This document shows, piece by piece, positions 17,752 to 39,182 of a stretch of DNA of 64,000 bases. Below the pieces are notes generated by a model. It saw only the letters and a program-made list of their open reading frames with translations, was not told where the DNA came from and made no database searches. Position 1 is the first letter of the stretch. Every line of letters begins with the position of its first letter. The position numbers were made by a program, and so were the translations under genes. The stretch is from positions 248,001-312,000 of the forward strand of contig NZ_JAUSVS010000004.1 of the NCBI RefSeq assembly GCF_030814835.1, given 5' to 3'. The DNA is from Caulobacter ginsengisoli (GTDB taxonomy: Bacteria > Pseudomonadota > Alphaproteobacteria > Caulobacterales > Caulobacteraceae).

Positions 17752-19238
17752 CCGGCCTTGCAGATACCCTTGTCGTAGACCCCGACCGTACGGATCACCT
17801 GGTCGGGCTTGGCCTCGACCCGCTGGCCCGAGACCAGCGAGGCCAGCACCCGGCTGAGCAGGCCATTCAGTTTGCTGACCTGGTAGCAGTTCACCTCCGG
17901 GTCCCTGTGCGGCAGGCCCACCCCGCTGTCGTCGGTCAGGAAGACGTAGCGGCTCTGGGTCAGGGCGGCCATGGCCCGCATCTGGAACTCGGCGGTCGGG
18001 TTGGTGCTGCTGGCCGCCACCGGCAGGATATGGAGGCCCCGCCAGCGGGCCTGGATGGCGGTTCCCCAGGTCGCGGGAATGTCGGCGTCGTGCGGCGGGG
18101 CGTCGGCGACCAGCATCAGCACCTTGGCCGCGTCCGGCCGCCAGTCGTAGCCCATGGCCTTGGCCAGGGCCTGGTCCATGGCCTCGGGCTCGTCGCCCCC
18201 GCCGTTGGCCCGCTGCCTGGCGAAATCGGCCTGCAGCGCCTTGATGTCGCGGGTGAAGGCGAAGTCGCGTAGCACGTACTCGTCCTGCTTGTCGCGATAG
18301 ACGATCAGACCCACCCGCACATCCACGCCTGGCAGGATGCGGTCCAGGTCGCCGACGATCGAGGTCAGTTCGCTCTGCAGATAGGTCATCTCGTCGCCCA
18401 TGCTGCCGGTGGCGTCGACCACCAGCAGCAGATCCAGCTTGGCGACCGGCGCCGAGGGCGAGGACAGGGTCAGGTTCACCTGCCGCTTGCCCTTCAGGCT
18501 GGCCAGCACGACGTCGGACCGGGCTTCGGCCCCGCCGGCCAGCGGCGTCGCGGTGACCTGGAAGCGCTCGGGCAGGCGATCGAGATTGGGGTAGAGGGTC
18601 ACCGTGCCATTGGCCGCCGTGGTCATCACCAGGGCCGCGTCGTCGCCCCGGTTGACCACCACCCTGGCCAGGGCGGCCGGCTTGCCGGCGGCGTCGCGCA
18701 CCAGGATGGTGATCCGGCCCAGGGTGTCGGGATAGGGCAGGGACTGGGCGTTGATCTGCCGGGGATGGCGCTTGACGTAGGCGGCGTACATGCCGGGGTT
18801 CAGCAGGTCGTCATAGTCGCCGGCGGTCAGGAGGCCGGCCTGGGGTAGCGGGCGCGGCGGCTCCGGCGCCGGGGGAATTGCCGGCGCCGCCGGGTCGGCC
18901 TTCGGCGCGTCGACAAGGCCTTCGGAGGTCGTGACAGCCACCGGCAAATCCATCACCGCAGGGGGGGCAAACGACGCCGGGGGCGGCGGCGGCGGAGGCG
19001 GCGGAGGAGGAGGAGGCGGTGGCGCCGGCGGCGCGGTTTCACCACGGCTCCGCCTGCTGTCGCCCGACCCCGGCTTCCTGGAGCCGGTCACCACCACGCT
19101 CCCGACCTCGGTGTCTCCGCCGCCGGTTGCGACGGTGTCCTCGCCGGATTTGACGCCGCCGACATGCTCGCAGCCCGCCAGGGGCAGCGAGACCGCCAGG
19201 CAGGCGGCCAGGCCCAGACCCATCCAAACCTTGCGCAT
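17748..19238 (-). CDS. VWA-domain lipoprotein with a polyproline tract
   Basis: 496 residues. MRKVWMGLGLAACLAVSLPLAGC is a lipoprotein signal with the lipobox LAGC. A disordered stretch follows that includes about 15 consecutive prolines near residues 72-88. A middle beta-rich, carboxypeptidase-regulatory-like domain (ITILVRDAAGKPAALARVVV) comes next. A von Willebrand A domain starts at LDLLLVVDATGSMGDEM, whose D-x-T/S-G-S-M is a MIDAS metal site (here DATGSMGD). It is presumably anchored in a membrane facing the periplasm and binds an unknown partner. The ATG at 19238 was chosen because GGGGGG lies seven bases before it. It overlaps the PF10118 gene by four bases tail to tail. Confidence 0.85.
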   Translation of the reverse strand: MRKVWMGLGLAACLAVSLPLAGCEHVGGVKSGEDTVATGGGDTEVGSVVVTGSRKPGSGDSRRSRGETAPPAPPPPPPPPPPPPPPPASFAPPAVMDLPVAVTTSEGLVDAPKADPAAPAIPPAPEPPRPLPQAGLLTAGDYDDLLNPGMYAAYVKRHPRQINAQSLPYPDTLGRITILVRDAAGKPAALARVVVNRGDDAALVMTTAANGTVTLYPNLDRLPERFQVTATPLAGGAEARSDVVLASLKGKRQVNLTLSSPSAPVAKLDLLLVVDATGSMGDEMTYLQSELTSIVGDLDRILPGVDVRVGLIVYRDKQDEYVLRDFAFTRDIKALQADFARQRANGGGDEPEAMDQALAKAMGYDWRPDAAKVLMLVADAPPHDADIPATWGTAIQARWRGLHILPVAASSTNPTAEFQMRAMAALTQSRYVFLTDDSGVGLPHRDPEVNCYQVSKLNGLLSRVLASLVSGQRVEAKPDQVIRTVGVYDKGICKAG

Positions 19239-19342
19239 GCGACGGCCCCCCAAGTTGTCCGTCCACTATTGGCCAGCCGGCGGCGCGCGTAAACCGCGCT
19301 TGCTCGGCGGCCGGCTGGGTCTAGGTTGCGCGCATCGTTTTG

Positions 19343-21042
<1,700 letters not shown>

Positions 21043-21046
<4 letters not shown>

Positions 21047-21879
21047 TTGAAGCCCTCGAGCGTCGCGCCTGGCAGTTCGCCCTTTAGCGCCTTGAGCTCG
21101 ACATAGATGGCGGCCGGGACCACCGAGCCGCCGGCCAGCAGCACGACGATGGCCGCCATGTAGAGCAGCAGGTCGAGCACCCCCAGTCCGACGGCCAGCG
21201 GGTTGGCGTCGGCGGCCGCCTCGTAGATGGCCGGCATGGTGGCGCCGACCAGCAGACTCACGATCAGCAGGGTGGCCGCCACCACTCCAAACCCGATCAC
21301 GCCCATGACCAGCCGCAGCCCGAAGATGGCCAGGCGGTTGTTCTCGGTGAGCGCGATGCTGTTCGAGAGGGACTCCATGACGCCGGTGTCTTCCCAGACC
21401 TGGCAGGGGGTGGCGGCGGCCCAGACGGTGGCCAGCGCCAGGCCGGGGATGACCAGGAACCAGGCCCCGGCCCAGACCCCCAGCATATAGAGCGCCCCGA
21501 CCCCGGCCACCGGCAGCATGTGGCGCCAGCCGGCCCGCAGGCACTGGCCGACGCCGGGCTTCTTGCCGGTCAGGTCGCTGATCGAGCCCCAGACCACCAT
21601 GGCGTGGACAAAGGCCAATGGCAGCAGAAAGCCCAGGATGCAGAGGATGCCCAGCCCACCGAAAAAGCCGTGGCTGAGCCACTCGTTGCGGTGCTGGGGA
21701 CTGACGGCGGTGGCGGCGGCCAGGGAGGCGCCCAGCTCGATCGCGGCGGTCAGCAGCCAGACCATGAAACCGGCCACCCCGAAAGTGACGGCGTTTCTCT
21801 TGAAAGTTGTGAATACCCGTCCGATGACCCGGCCGATGTCGAAGGTCTGGCCTATGCGATCATCGGTCGTCACGGCCAT
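21043..21879 (-). CDS. Multi-span membrane protein of unknown function
   Basis: 278 residues with about six hydrophobic spans. The opening DIGRVIGRVFTTFKRNA, the central FLVIPGLALATVWAAATPC and the MESLSNSIALTENNRLAIFG segment recall the membrane domain fused to some glycerophosphodiester phosphodiesterases and its stand-alone relatives. The phosphodiesterase domain is absent, so no enzymatic role is implied. The ATG at 21879 was preferred because GAGAGG lies before it; an ATG at 21891 or GTG at 21900 would add a few residues. It overlaps the end of the M28 gene by four bases. Confidence 0.65.
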
Positions 21880-21973
21880 GGGGCCTCTCATCGGTGGCAC
21901 GGCCTGACGGCCTCCGGGCAGTGCTCGCGGTCGGGGAAGCTAACCCCCGTCATATGTCGAGCGCCAGTCACAA

Positions 21974-22897
21974 TCACCTGTCAGGAGAAACGGTCGCAGT
22001 CAGCGGGTCCTCGGCCAGGACCTTGAGCAGCCAGTCGCGGAAGGCGGCGATCTTGGGCGAGCGGCGGCGGTCGGCGGGATAGGCCAGCCAATAGCCCCGG
22101 CCATAGTCGATGACCGTTGGGAACGGCCGGACCAGCTGGCCGCGGGCGATCTCACCGCTCCACAGGATGGGCGAGGCCAGGGCCACCCCCTGTCCGGCCA
22201 GGGCCGAGGCGACTTCGATGGCCTGCAGGTCCGCCTCCAGCCGGAGGCCGCCGCGCCGCGTTTGGGGCGGCGTGACGCCGGCCGCCTCGAACCATTCCGC
22301 CCACTCCCCCTCGTTGCCGATGCGGGGCGCGTCCAGCAGATCCTCGGGCCGGGCCAGGCCGCCCAACTGCTCGCGCATCGCCGGCGTGCAGACCGGCGTG
22401 CCCTGGGAGGAGAACATCCGATGGGTCTCCAGGCCCGGCCATTGGCCGTCGCCGCCGCGCAGGGCCAGGTCGATCGGTTCGTGGTTCAGGTCGATCACCC
22501 GCGAACTGGTCTCCAGCCGCACGGCGATCTTCGGGTGGGCCAGCTGGAAACCGCCCAGCCGCGGCGCCAGCCATTGGGTGGCCAGGGACTGCAGGGTCGA
22601 GATGGCCAGCACCCCCTCGCCGGTCTCGGTCAGGTCGGCCAGGGCCGTGCGCAGCAGCCCGACCGCCTCGCTGGCCGCCCGGGCCAGCCGCTCGCCGGCG
22701 GGCGTGAGCGCCACTTCGCGGGGGAGACGCCGGAACAGCGGCTGGGCCAATCGCTGCTCCAGCGCCTTCACCTGCCAGCTTACCGCCGCCTGGGTGACGC
22801 CCAGTTCGTCGGCCGCCCTTGTGAAGCTTTTCAGCCGCGCCGCGGCCTCGAAGACCCGGATGGCGCTGAGCGGGATAGTGGCGAGCAGGTCTGACAT
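21974..22897 (-). CDS. LysR-family transcriptional regulator (GcvA-like)
   Basis: 307 residues. The N-terminal winged helix is standard: PLSAIRVFEAAARLKSFTRA, then ADELGVTQAAVSWQVKALEQ and PLFRRLPREVALTPAGERL. The effector domain carries LAISTLQSLATQWLAPRLG and DLALRGGDGQWPG, the layout of GcvA-type members that control amino-acid or beta-lactamase genes. The effector and targets are unknown. It is divergent from the 58-residue gene at 22998, with about 100 bases between, so that small gene is the likeliest regulated neighbour. Confidence 0.92.
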   Translation of the reverse strand: MSDLLATIPLSAIRVFEAAARLKSFTRAADELGVTQAAVSWQVKALEQRLAQPLFRRLPREVALTPAGERLARAASEAVGLLRTALADLTETGEGVLAISTLQSLATQWLAPRLGGFQLAHPKIAVRLETSSRVIDLNHEPIDLALRGGDGQWPGLETHRMFSSQGTPVCTPAMREQLGGLARPEDLLDAPRIGNEGEWAEWFEAAGVTPPQTRRGGLRLEADLQAIEVASALAGQGVALASPILWSGEIARGQLVRPFPTVIDYGRGYWLAYPADRRRSPKIAAFRDWLLKVLAEDPLTATVSPDR

Positions 22898-22997
22898 AAG
22901 CAGCCCTGATGGATAGAGCAGGAGGACGCGTTTGTCACGCGGGGGCTTCGGCGCGACAACGCTCTCACAAATTCACCTCGAACCAGGAGCGCCCGTC

Positions 22998-23174
22998 ATG
23001 GAAATGCCCCATGCCACCCATAAGCAAACCACCTTCGGCTGGCTGCTGATGCTGCAACAGGCCCTGGCCGCCCGCGCCGAGCGCCGCCGCATCGCCGAGG
23101 CCTCGCTGCACACCGAACCGGTGCGGACGGCCCGCCCGGCCGCCGGCCTGTTCAACCTGGCGGCGCCGCACTGA
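22998..23174 (+). CDS. Small basic protein of unknown function
   Basis: 58 residues starting at the ATG at 22998, which is preceded by AGGAGC with a good spacing of seven bases. It has a hydrophobic amphipathic stretch TTFGWLLMLQQALAARAERR followed by a basic, probably helical segment and a disordered tail. There is no recognised domain. The frame could be extended upstream to 22932 but that part has no ribosome-binding site. It is divergent from the LysR gene and could be its target. It is short, so coding is likely but not certain. Confidence 0.5.
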   Translation: MEMPHATHKQTTFGWLLMLQQALAARAERRRIAEASLHTEPVRTARPAAGLFNLAAPH

Positions 23175-23193
23175 GAGCCGCCATGGGGCGCGG

Positions 23194-23742
23194 CTACTTG
23201 GCCGCCTTCATCTGGTCCTTGATGGCCAGGATCTGGCCGGTGAAGTAGGGCGGGTGGCCCTGCTTGATCAGGCCGCGGTCGAAGGATTCCAGCAAGTCGA
23301 GCGCTTCCTGCGGCTTGCCCTGCTTGACCAGTTCTCCCGCCAGGGAGCCGCGCACATCGACCAGGGTCGGGACCAGGTCCAGGGAGCGGCGATTGTATTT
23401 GATCGCTCCGTCCAGGTCGCCCGTCGCCTCCAGGCTCTCGGCATAGAAGGCGTAGAAGTCATAGGTCCCGACGCCCGCCTGGGCCGCCTTGTTGTACCAG
23501 TAGATGGCGTCCTTGTGGGCGCCCTGCTTGGTCAGGCTGAACGCCTCCATGGCCATGGCGTGGGTGTCGTTCGGATAGAGCTTCAGATAGCCGTAGAAGT
23601 TCTGCGCCGCGCAGCCGTAGTGGCCGTCCTTGAAGCACTGCTCGCCGGTGTTCAGGTCGGCCGGCATGGGCTCGGGCGGAGCCGGTTTGCACGCCGCCAA
23701 CAGCACCAGCGCCACGCCGCCGGCCCAAATCGATCTGAACAT
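23194..23742 (-). CDS. TPR-like lipoprotein
   Basis: 182 residues. MFRSIWAGGVALVLLAAC is a lipoprotein signal with lipobox LAAC. The mature part is made of helical pairs like tetratricopeptide repeats (AAQNFYGYLKLYPNDTHA, DAIYWYNKAAQAGVGTY, GAIKYNRRSLDLVPTLVDV, EALDLLESFDRGLIKQG). It is probably a membrane-anchored scaffold in the periplasm; the partner is unknown. The ATG at 23742 has GAGGGG in front; the in-frame TTG at 23757 does not. The next reverse-strand gene lies about 100 bases upstream. Confidence 0.75.
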   Translation of the reverse strand: MFRSIWAGGVALVLLAACKPAPPEPMPADLNTGEQCFKDGHYGCAAQNFYGYLKLYPNDTHAMAMEAFSLTKQGAHKDAIYWYNKAAQAGVGTYDFYAFYAESLEATGDLDGAIKYNRRSLDLVPTLVDVRGSLAGELVKQGKPQEALDLLESFDRGLIKQGHPPYFTGQILAIKDQMKAAK

Positions 23743-23839
23743 GGGCTCGCCCCTCAAAAATACCCGCCTCGGAGGAGCCTCGCCGATTGCCGGGCCAAAG
23801 GGAAGGCGTCGGCGGTCCGACTGGCCGACACACGGCCAT

Positions 23840-24280
23840 CTAGGACAGCAGCAGGAACCAGCTCAGCGCCGCCGCGCTGGCCGCCACAAGGCCCAGTCCG
23901 ATCAGGTCCGAGGCGGTCAGCCGGGCCGGCGGCGGCGCGCCGTCCTGGACCGCCAGCCGCATTTCCCGCGCGATCAGGAACAGCGGGAAGGTGACGCTGA
24001 TCGCCACCAGATAGCCGAAGATCACATACAGCCAGACGAAGCGGATCTTCAGCTTGCGGGCCTCGACCACCATCCAGACCGCGGCGGCCAGTAGGAAAAA
24101 GCCGATATCGACGGTGATCGAGCGGCTGGCCGGATTGGCCTTGGTCTCGATCAAGAAACGGACGAAAGCGTCCAGCGGCCCGCCGCCGAAATAGGCCAGG
24201 TTCTGGCTCCAGGTGGCGATCAGGGCGAGGGCCGCGATCAGGCCATAGGCCAGGCAAAGTCCGCGCTGAGTGGCGGTCAT
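23840..24280 (-). CDS. DUF2834 family membrane protein
   Basis: 146 residues with four predicted spans (about 7-25, 57-77, 82-105 and 123-145). The order fits DUF2834: a first span with A-L-I-A-T-W, an F-x-x-x-x-x-A-N-P-A segment, DIGFFLLAAAVWMVVEARKL and a third span ending FPLFLIAREMR. The function of the family is not known. The ATG at 24280 begins the conserved part; a longer start at 24316 would add 12 residues. It is divergent from rpoB across about 300 bases. Confidence 0.7.
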   Translation of the reverse strand: MTATQRGLCLAYGLIAALALIATWSQNLAYFGGGPLDAFVRFLIETKANPASRSITVDIGFFLLAAAVWMVVEARKLKIRFVWLYVIFGYLVAISVTFPLFLIAREMRLAVQDGAPPPARLTASDLIGLGLVAASAAALSWFLLLS

Positions 24281-24579
24281 GGGTCGTCCTCCCGGCTCTT
24301 TGCGGCTGGCTAGCACGATTTCGCCCCAAAAAAATCGGCCGAACCCTCTTCCCTTTTCAGGCGATAAGCCTTATCTCGCCCCTCTCGCGAAAATTCTGTT
24401 CGATTGAGACGCAATTTCGCGCGCGTAACGCCCGATGGCCGACCCCCCACCCTGGGGCTCGTGCGAAGGGGCGGCCCCTGAACGCCAGGGGTGATGTCAG
24501 CGTCCGGTGATTCTCATCACCGAGGGTGGACGCGAAGACAAACTGCGCGCGGGGACTCCCGTGCGCCACAGGGAAAAAC
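24281..24579 (+). promoter_or_regulatory. rpoB upstream/leader region
   Basis: About 300 bases without a gene between the DUF2834 gene and rpoB. It holds an AT-rich part (24325-24420) where promoters for both directions would be expected, a GC-rich part with local stems, and a clear hairpin CGGTGAT-TCTC-ATCACCG (24505-24522) in the presumed leader about 60 bases before the start codon. I could not fix a -35/-10 pair. The start codon is preceded by a weak CAGGGAAAA ribosome-binding site. Confidence 0.4.
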
Positions 24580-28650
<4,071 letters not shown>

Positions 28651-28660
28651 TCGGAACCCA

Positions 28661-28684
28661 CCGGGTGGCGTGATCGCCACCCGG
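28661..28684 (+). other. Intercistronic hairpin between rpoB and rpoC
   Basis: CCGGGTGGCG (28661-28670) pairs perfectly with CGCCACCCGG (28675-28684) around TGAT, ten bases after the rpoB stop. No U-tract follows. It is more likely an RNA-processing or stability element than a terminator, since rpoC must be co-transcribed. Confidence 0.7.
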
Positions 28685-28742
28685 AGTTCTCCACCCGATC
28701 AAACTGAATTTTTAAGCGGGTCATCCCGCACTGAGGCTACCG

Positions 28743-32921
<4,179 letters not shown>

Positions 32922-32944
32922 AGGCTGATCGCCTGAGAAGTTGG

Positions 32945-32976
32945 AACGGCCCGGGGTCAAACCCGGGCCGTTTTCA
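32945..32976 (+). terminator. Rho-independent terminator of rpoB-rpoC
   Basis: AACGGCCCGGG pairs with CCCGGGCCGTT around GTCAAA and continues into TTTC. It lies 23 bases after the rpoC stop. Confidence 0.9.
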
Positions 32977-33006
32977 TTTCCGGTGCGGCGGCCGCCACCT
33001 GAGCCG

Positions 33007-33660
33007 TTAGCGCCGCACCCCCGCGTAATCGTCCCCAAGCCCGGTGTTCTTCCCCGGGTCGTTGCCCGGCGTCACCCCGGGCGGCATGTTGCCCTGCTTG
33101 TAGCGCCGATAGGCCTCGTCCTTGGCCGCCTGGGCGTCGTAGCCGGCGCGCTTGGCGGGGTCCATCGGGGCGGGGATGAAGGTTGCGGTCTGCGAGCCGC
33201 GGCCCAGCCGCTCGTCGCAGGCCTCGCGCTCGCGGCGGGTCAGGCCCACGGCGTCGCGGTCGCGGCAGCCGGGGGTGAAGCCGCGCAAGGCCTTCTTCAG
33301 GTCGAGATCGGGGCCGGGCGGGGCGGGGACTGCGGCATAGCCCGAGCCGATACTGGCGCCGCCGCGCGGGGCCGCCGGGGCGGGCGGCAGGGGCAGGGTG
33401 GCCACGCCCCTGGGCGGAGCGGGTGTGGGGCGGGGCTGGACCGGGACGGGCTTGGCGGCCGAGGTCGGCGGCGCGGTGCGCGGCCGCTCCACCAGGTCCA
33501 GCTCCATCGTCTGCTGGGGCGGCAGAATCATCTGGCGCAGCTGCGGAACCTGCAGGCCGACCAGGGCGAAGAGCGCCAGGTGGCCGAGCGCCGACAGGGC
33601 GACGATCACGCCCCGCCGATGGCGATTCAACGCCGTCCTGATGCCTGCCCATCCCGCCAT
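33007..33660 (-). CDS. Single-span, proline-rich membrane-anchored protein (TonB-like layout, unknown function)
   Basis: 217 residues. A short basic cytoplasmic part (ALNRHRRG) is followed by one span (VIVALSALGHLALFALVGL) and a long Pro/Ala-rich stretch at about 60-115, a layout shared with TonB-like energy transducers and with periplasmic linkers. No TonB C-terminal domain is seen. The C-terminal part has two cysteines (PGCRDRDAVG and REREACDERLG) and the tail KDEAYRRYKQGNMPPG. The family was not recognised; a Caulobacterales-specific envelope protein is likely. It sits alone, reversed, between the rpoC terminator and the rpsL promoter region. The ATG at 33660 starts the basic/hydrophobic part; no membrane or conserved part lies upstream. 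Confidence 0.65.
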   Translation of the reverse strand: MAGWAGIRTALNRHRRGVIVALSALGHLALFALVGLQVPQLRQMILPPQQTMELDLVERPRTAPPTSAAKPVPVQPRPTPAPPRGVATLPLPPAPAAPRGGASIGSGYAAVPAPPGPDLDLKKALRGFTPGCRDRDAVGLTRREREACDERLGRGSQTATFIPAPMDPAKRAGYDAQAAKDEAYRRYKQGNMPPGVTPGNDPGKNTGLGDDYAGVRR

Positions 33661-34008
33661 GGCCCCCAGAGTCCGGGCCGGTCGGGGCCAAATCGTGTCT
33701 GCGGCGCGGCGGCGAGGGGGTTTCTTGCCGCACCACCAGTGGGATAGGGGGTTTAGGGGGCCCCGCGCCCTTGACCTTGGGCCCCCTCGCGAGTATCTAG
33801 CGCCCTCTTTTCGAGGCCGGGTTAATTCCTCTGCCCCGATGGACCGATGTCCCGCCACAAGACGGGCAGGCCCGCCGGAACGCTCCAAGACGCGAGCCGG
33901 CGAGTTTTCGCGTTCAGACGGGACCTCGCTAAGTCGAAGAACGAACACAACAAGGACCCTGAGACGCTTCGGCCGAAAGGCACACGTCTCCACCGAGCAC
34001 AGAGAAGA
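33661..34008 (+). promoter_or_regulatory. rpsL upstream region with a strong promoter and long leader
   Basis: About 350 bases without a gene. TTGACC (33771-33776) and TATCTA (33794-33799) are exactly 17 bases apart, a good sigma-70-type promoter for the str operon. The expected message then has a leader of about 200 bases up to rpsL. The ribosome-binding site is AGAGAAGA just before the ATG. I saw no clear S7 or S12 binding structure. Confidence 0.65.
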
Positions 34009-34380
34009 ATGCCCACAGTCAACCAGCTCATCCGCAAGCCGCGCCGGCCCAAGCCCACCCGCAACAAGGTGCCCGCCCTGAAGGGCTGCCCCCAGCGCCG
34101 TGGCGTCTGCACCCGCGTCTACACGACGACCCCGAAGAAGCCGAACTCGGCGCTGCGTAAGGTCGCCAAGGTCCGTCTGACCAGCGGCATCGAAGCCGTG
34201 TGCTACATTCCCGGCGAAGGCCATAACCTGCAGGAGCACTCGGTGGTGCTGATCCGCGGGGGCCGCGTGAAGGACCTTCCCGGCGTCCGCTACCACATCC
34301 TGCGCGGCGTTCTCGACACCCAGGGTGTCAAGGACCGCAAGCAGCGCCGTTCGCTCTACGGCGCCAAGCGCCCGAAGTAA
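34009..34380 (+). CDS. rpsL: 30S ribosomal protein S12
   Basis: 123 residues. [20 protein letters not shown] is the universal N-terminus and decides the ATG at 34009; the open frame before it has no support. [19 protein letters not shown] and [19 protein letters not shown] hold the two lysines (E. coli K42 and K87) whose change gives streptomycin resistance; both are Lys here, so the sensitive type. It lies at the decoding site of the 30S subunit. It is the first gene of the str operon, 11 bases before rpsG. Confidence 0.99.
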   Translation: MPTVNQLIRKPRRPKPTRNKVPALKGCPQRRGVCTRVYTTTPKKPNSALRKVAKVRLTSGIEAVCYIPGEGHNLQEHSVVLIRGGRVKDLPGVRYHILRGVLDTQGVKDRKQRRSLYGAKRPK

Positions 34381-34391
34381 GGAATATCTGA

Positions 34392-34865
34392 ATGTCCCGC
34401 CGCCGCCGCGCAGAGAAGCGTCAAGTCCTGCCCGACCCCAAGTTCGGGGATCTGGTCGTGACCAAGTTCATGAATTACGTGATGTACGAGGGCAAGAAGG
34501 CCGTCGCCGAGAACATTCTCTACGGCGCCTTCGACATCCTGGGTGACAAGCGCAAGGACCAGGGCCCCCTGGAAACCTTCCACTCGGCCCTGGAAAACGT
34601 CGCCCCCGCCATCGAAGTCCGTTCCCGCCGGGTCGGCGGCGCCACCTACCAGGTGCCCGTCGAAGTCCGTCCGGACCGCCGCAAGGCCCTGGCCATCCGC
34701 TGGCTGGTGACCGCCGCGCGCAAGCGTGGTGAGAACACCATGACCGAAAAGCTGGCCGGTGAGCTGCTCGACGCCTCCAACAACCGCGGCACCGCGGTCA
34801 AGAAGCGCGAAGACACCCACAAGATGGCCGAAGCGAACCGCGCCTTCTCCCACTACCGCTGGTAA
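34392..34865 (+). CDS. rpsG: 30S ribosomal protein S7
   Basis: 157 residues. Standard features are [40 protein letters not shown] and [20 protein letters not shown]; the C-terminal FSHYRW is also typical. S7 nucleates the 30S head and in E. coli represses the str operon by binding between rpsL and rpsG. Here only 11 bases separate those two genes, too few for the E. coli-type site, so control must differ. A long hairpin separates it from fusA. Confidence 0.99.
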   Translation: MSRRRRAEKRQVLPDPKFGDLVVTKFMNYVMYEGKKAVAENILYGAFDILGDKRKDQGPLETFHSALENVAPAIEVRSRRVGGATYQVPVEVRPDRRKALAIRWLVTAARKRGENTMTEKLAGELLDASNNRGTAVKKREDTHKMAEANRAFSHYRW

Positions 34866-34887
34866 AAGCCGGCGCCTTCCAGATCAA

Positions 34888-34920
34888 GGCGCGGGCGGTT
34901 TGATCCAAACCGCCCGCGCC
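34888..34920 (+). other. 14-base perfect hairpin between rpsG and fusA
   Basis: GGCGCGGGCGGTTT (34888-34901) pairs perfectly with AAACCGCCCGCGCC (34907-34920) around GATCC. Only a weak GCGCATTTG follows, so it is not a typical terminator. It may attenuate or process the str message between its ribosomal-protein and elongation-factor halves. Confidence 0.75.
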
Positions 34921-34989
34921 GCGCATTTGGGGGACGCTTTTAGACCTAAGCCTGTCCCGATCTGATCCGTCCGAAAGCCGAGCAATCCT

Positions 34990-37068
<2,079 letters not shown>

Positions 37069-37116
37069 ACCCTCACCCCAGACAAAGACGCCCCGCTGGG
37101 GCTGGAGCTAGAGAAA

Positions 37117-38307
<1,191 letters not shown>

Positions 38308-38334
38308 GGTTCTTCACCCCGCTGATCTGCAGAG

Positions 38335-38365
38335 AGCCCCGGAGGGAAACCTCCGGGGCTTTTTG
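38335..38365 (+). terminator. Rho-independent terminator of the str operon
   Basis: AGCCCCGGAGG pairs perfectly with CCTCCGGGGCT around a GAAA loop, then TTTTT. It lies 27 bases past tuf. Confidence 0.95.
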
Positions 38366-38405
38366 CTGGGCCGGCTCCGGGCGTTGGGCGCGGCTACCCA
38401 TAATG

Positions 38406-38534
38406 GTGCGACATTCTGGCAGAATCGGATAAATATAACGACGTTATCCCTAAATTATAAGAGCCAGAACCTAGGTATAAAGCCGCCATACCCGGATTGA
38501 GTATTGCGCCGGACGTGCGACATATTGGCAATAT
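38406..38534. promoter_or_regulatory. AT-rich control region with iterated palindromes upstream of the YfiR-like gene
   Basis: Two 20-base sites share the same design 109 bases apart: GTGCGAC + ATTCTG-G-CAGAAT (38406-38425) and GTGCGAC + ATATTG-G-CAATAT (38515-38534). Each has a 13-base palindrome with centre TGGCA. Between them lies another palindrome, ATAACG-A-CGTTAT (38435-38447). The region is strongly AT-rich compared with the genome. No gene is seen in the 260 bases between the tuf terminator and 38626. A regulator binding two sites with DNA looping would fit; none is identified. Confidence 0.6.
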
Positions 38535-38625
38535 TAAACTATAGAATGCCACATTAACTCCACATTCTCGAATTGGGACCAGATATCGCCTCGTTAAGCC
38601 CGCGTTGGGGCGAAGGAACTGGCGA

Positions 38626-39156
38626 ATGCGCAATCGCAAGAAGCAACTCATCACGGCATTGACGATGTCACTGGTCATGGCCTTCCCCTTGGCCAGCCAT
38701 GCCGATCCGGCCAAGAACCTGGCGGTTGCCGGCCGCGCCTTGACCTTCCTGGAAAACGGCCCGAGCGGCTCGGCGGTGCTGGGCGTGGTCTTTGACCCGT
38801 CCAAGCCGGGCTCGGTGGCTGAGAAGAACGCCATCATGGCGGCTCTGGGCGGCGGCTACGCGGCCGGCTCGCTCAAGCTCACCGGCAAGCCGATCGAGGT
38901 CTCCGCCGTGGGCGGCGCCAGCGGCGTGGCGGCCCTCTATGTCACCTCCGGCGTCAACTACGCCGCGGTGGGCGGGGCGGCCAAGGCCCGCAAGCTGATC
39001 ACCATCGGCTCGGACCCGGCCTGCGCCGCCTCCGGCGCCTGTGTGATGAGCGTGGCCACCGACCCCAAGGTCGACATCGTCGTCAACCGGGCCACGGCCG
39101 CCGCCGTCGGCGTCGCCTTCAAGGCCGCCTTCCGCATGATGATCCGCGAAATTTAA
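38626..39156 (+). CDS. Periplasmic YfiR-like protein (DUF4154-type)
   Basis: 176 residues. The N-terminus (RKKQLITALTMSLVMAFPLASHA) is a signal peptide. The mature protein carries VLGVVFDPSKPGSVAEKN near the start, a central VSAVGGASGVAALYVT, two cysteines in CAASGAC that could form a disulfide, and the C-terminal VDIVVNRATAAAVGVAFKAAF, which resembles the closing segment of YfiR/DUF4154 proteins. YfiR is a periplasmic inhibitor that works on a membrane signalling protein, often beside a TonB receptor. The assignment is by motif similarity only. AAGGAAC precedes the ATG at 38626. It probably heads an operon with the next two genes. Confidence 0.6.
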   Translation: MRNRKKQLITALTMSLVMAFPLASHADPAKNLAVAGRALTFLENGPSGSAVLGVVFDPSKPGSVAEKNAIMAALGGGYAAGSLKLTGKPIEVSAVGGASGVAALYVTSGVNYAAVGGAAKARKLITIGSDPACAASGACVMSVATDPKVDIVVNRATAAAVGVAFKAAFRMMIREI

Positions 39157-39182
39157 GCCCGCCCAGCGGCAAAGGAAACTCC

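Noticed and set aside
18960..19020. GGC/GGA repeats here and at 45330-45490 as a CRISPR or microsatellite locus
   Set aside because: They are proline codon runs of reverse-strand genes. There are no unique spacers.
33661..34296. N-terminal extension of the 33007 gene to 34296
   Set aside because: It would cross the str promoter and overlap rpsL on the other strand. The residues are low-complexity and the membrane protein starts naturally at 33660.
38413..38534. TGGCA elements as sigma-54 promoters
   Set aside because: The -12 part (TTGCA at the right spacing) is absent at both sites, and the palindromic design fits a protein dimer better.
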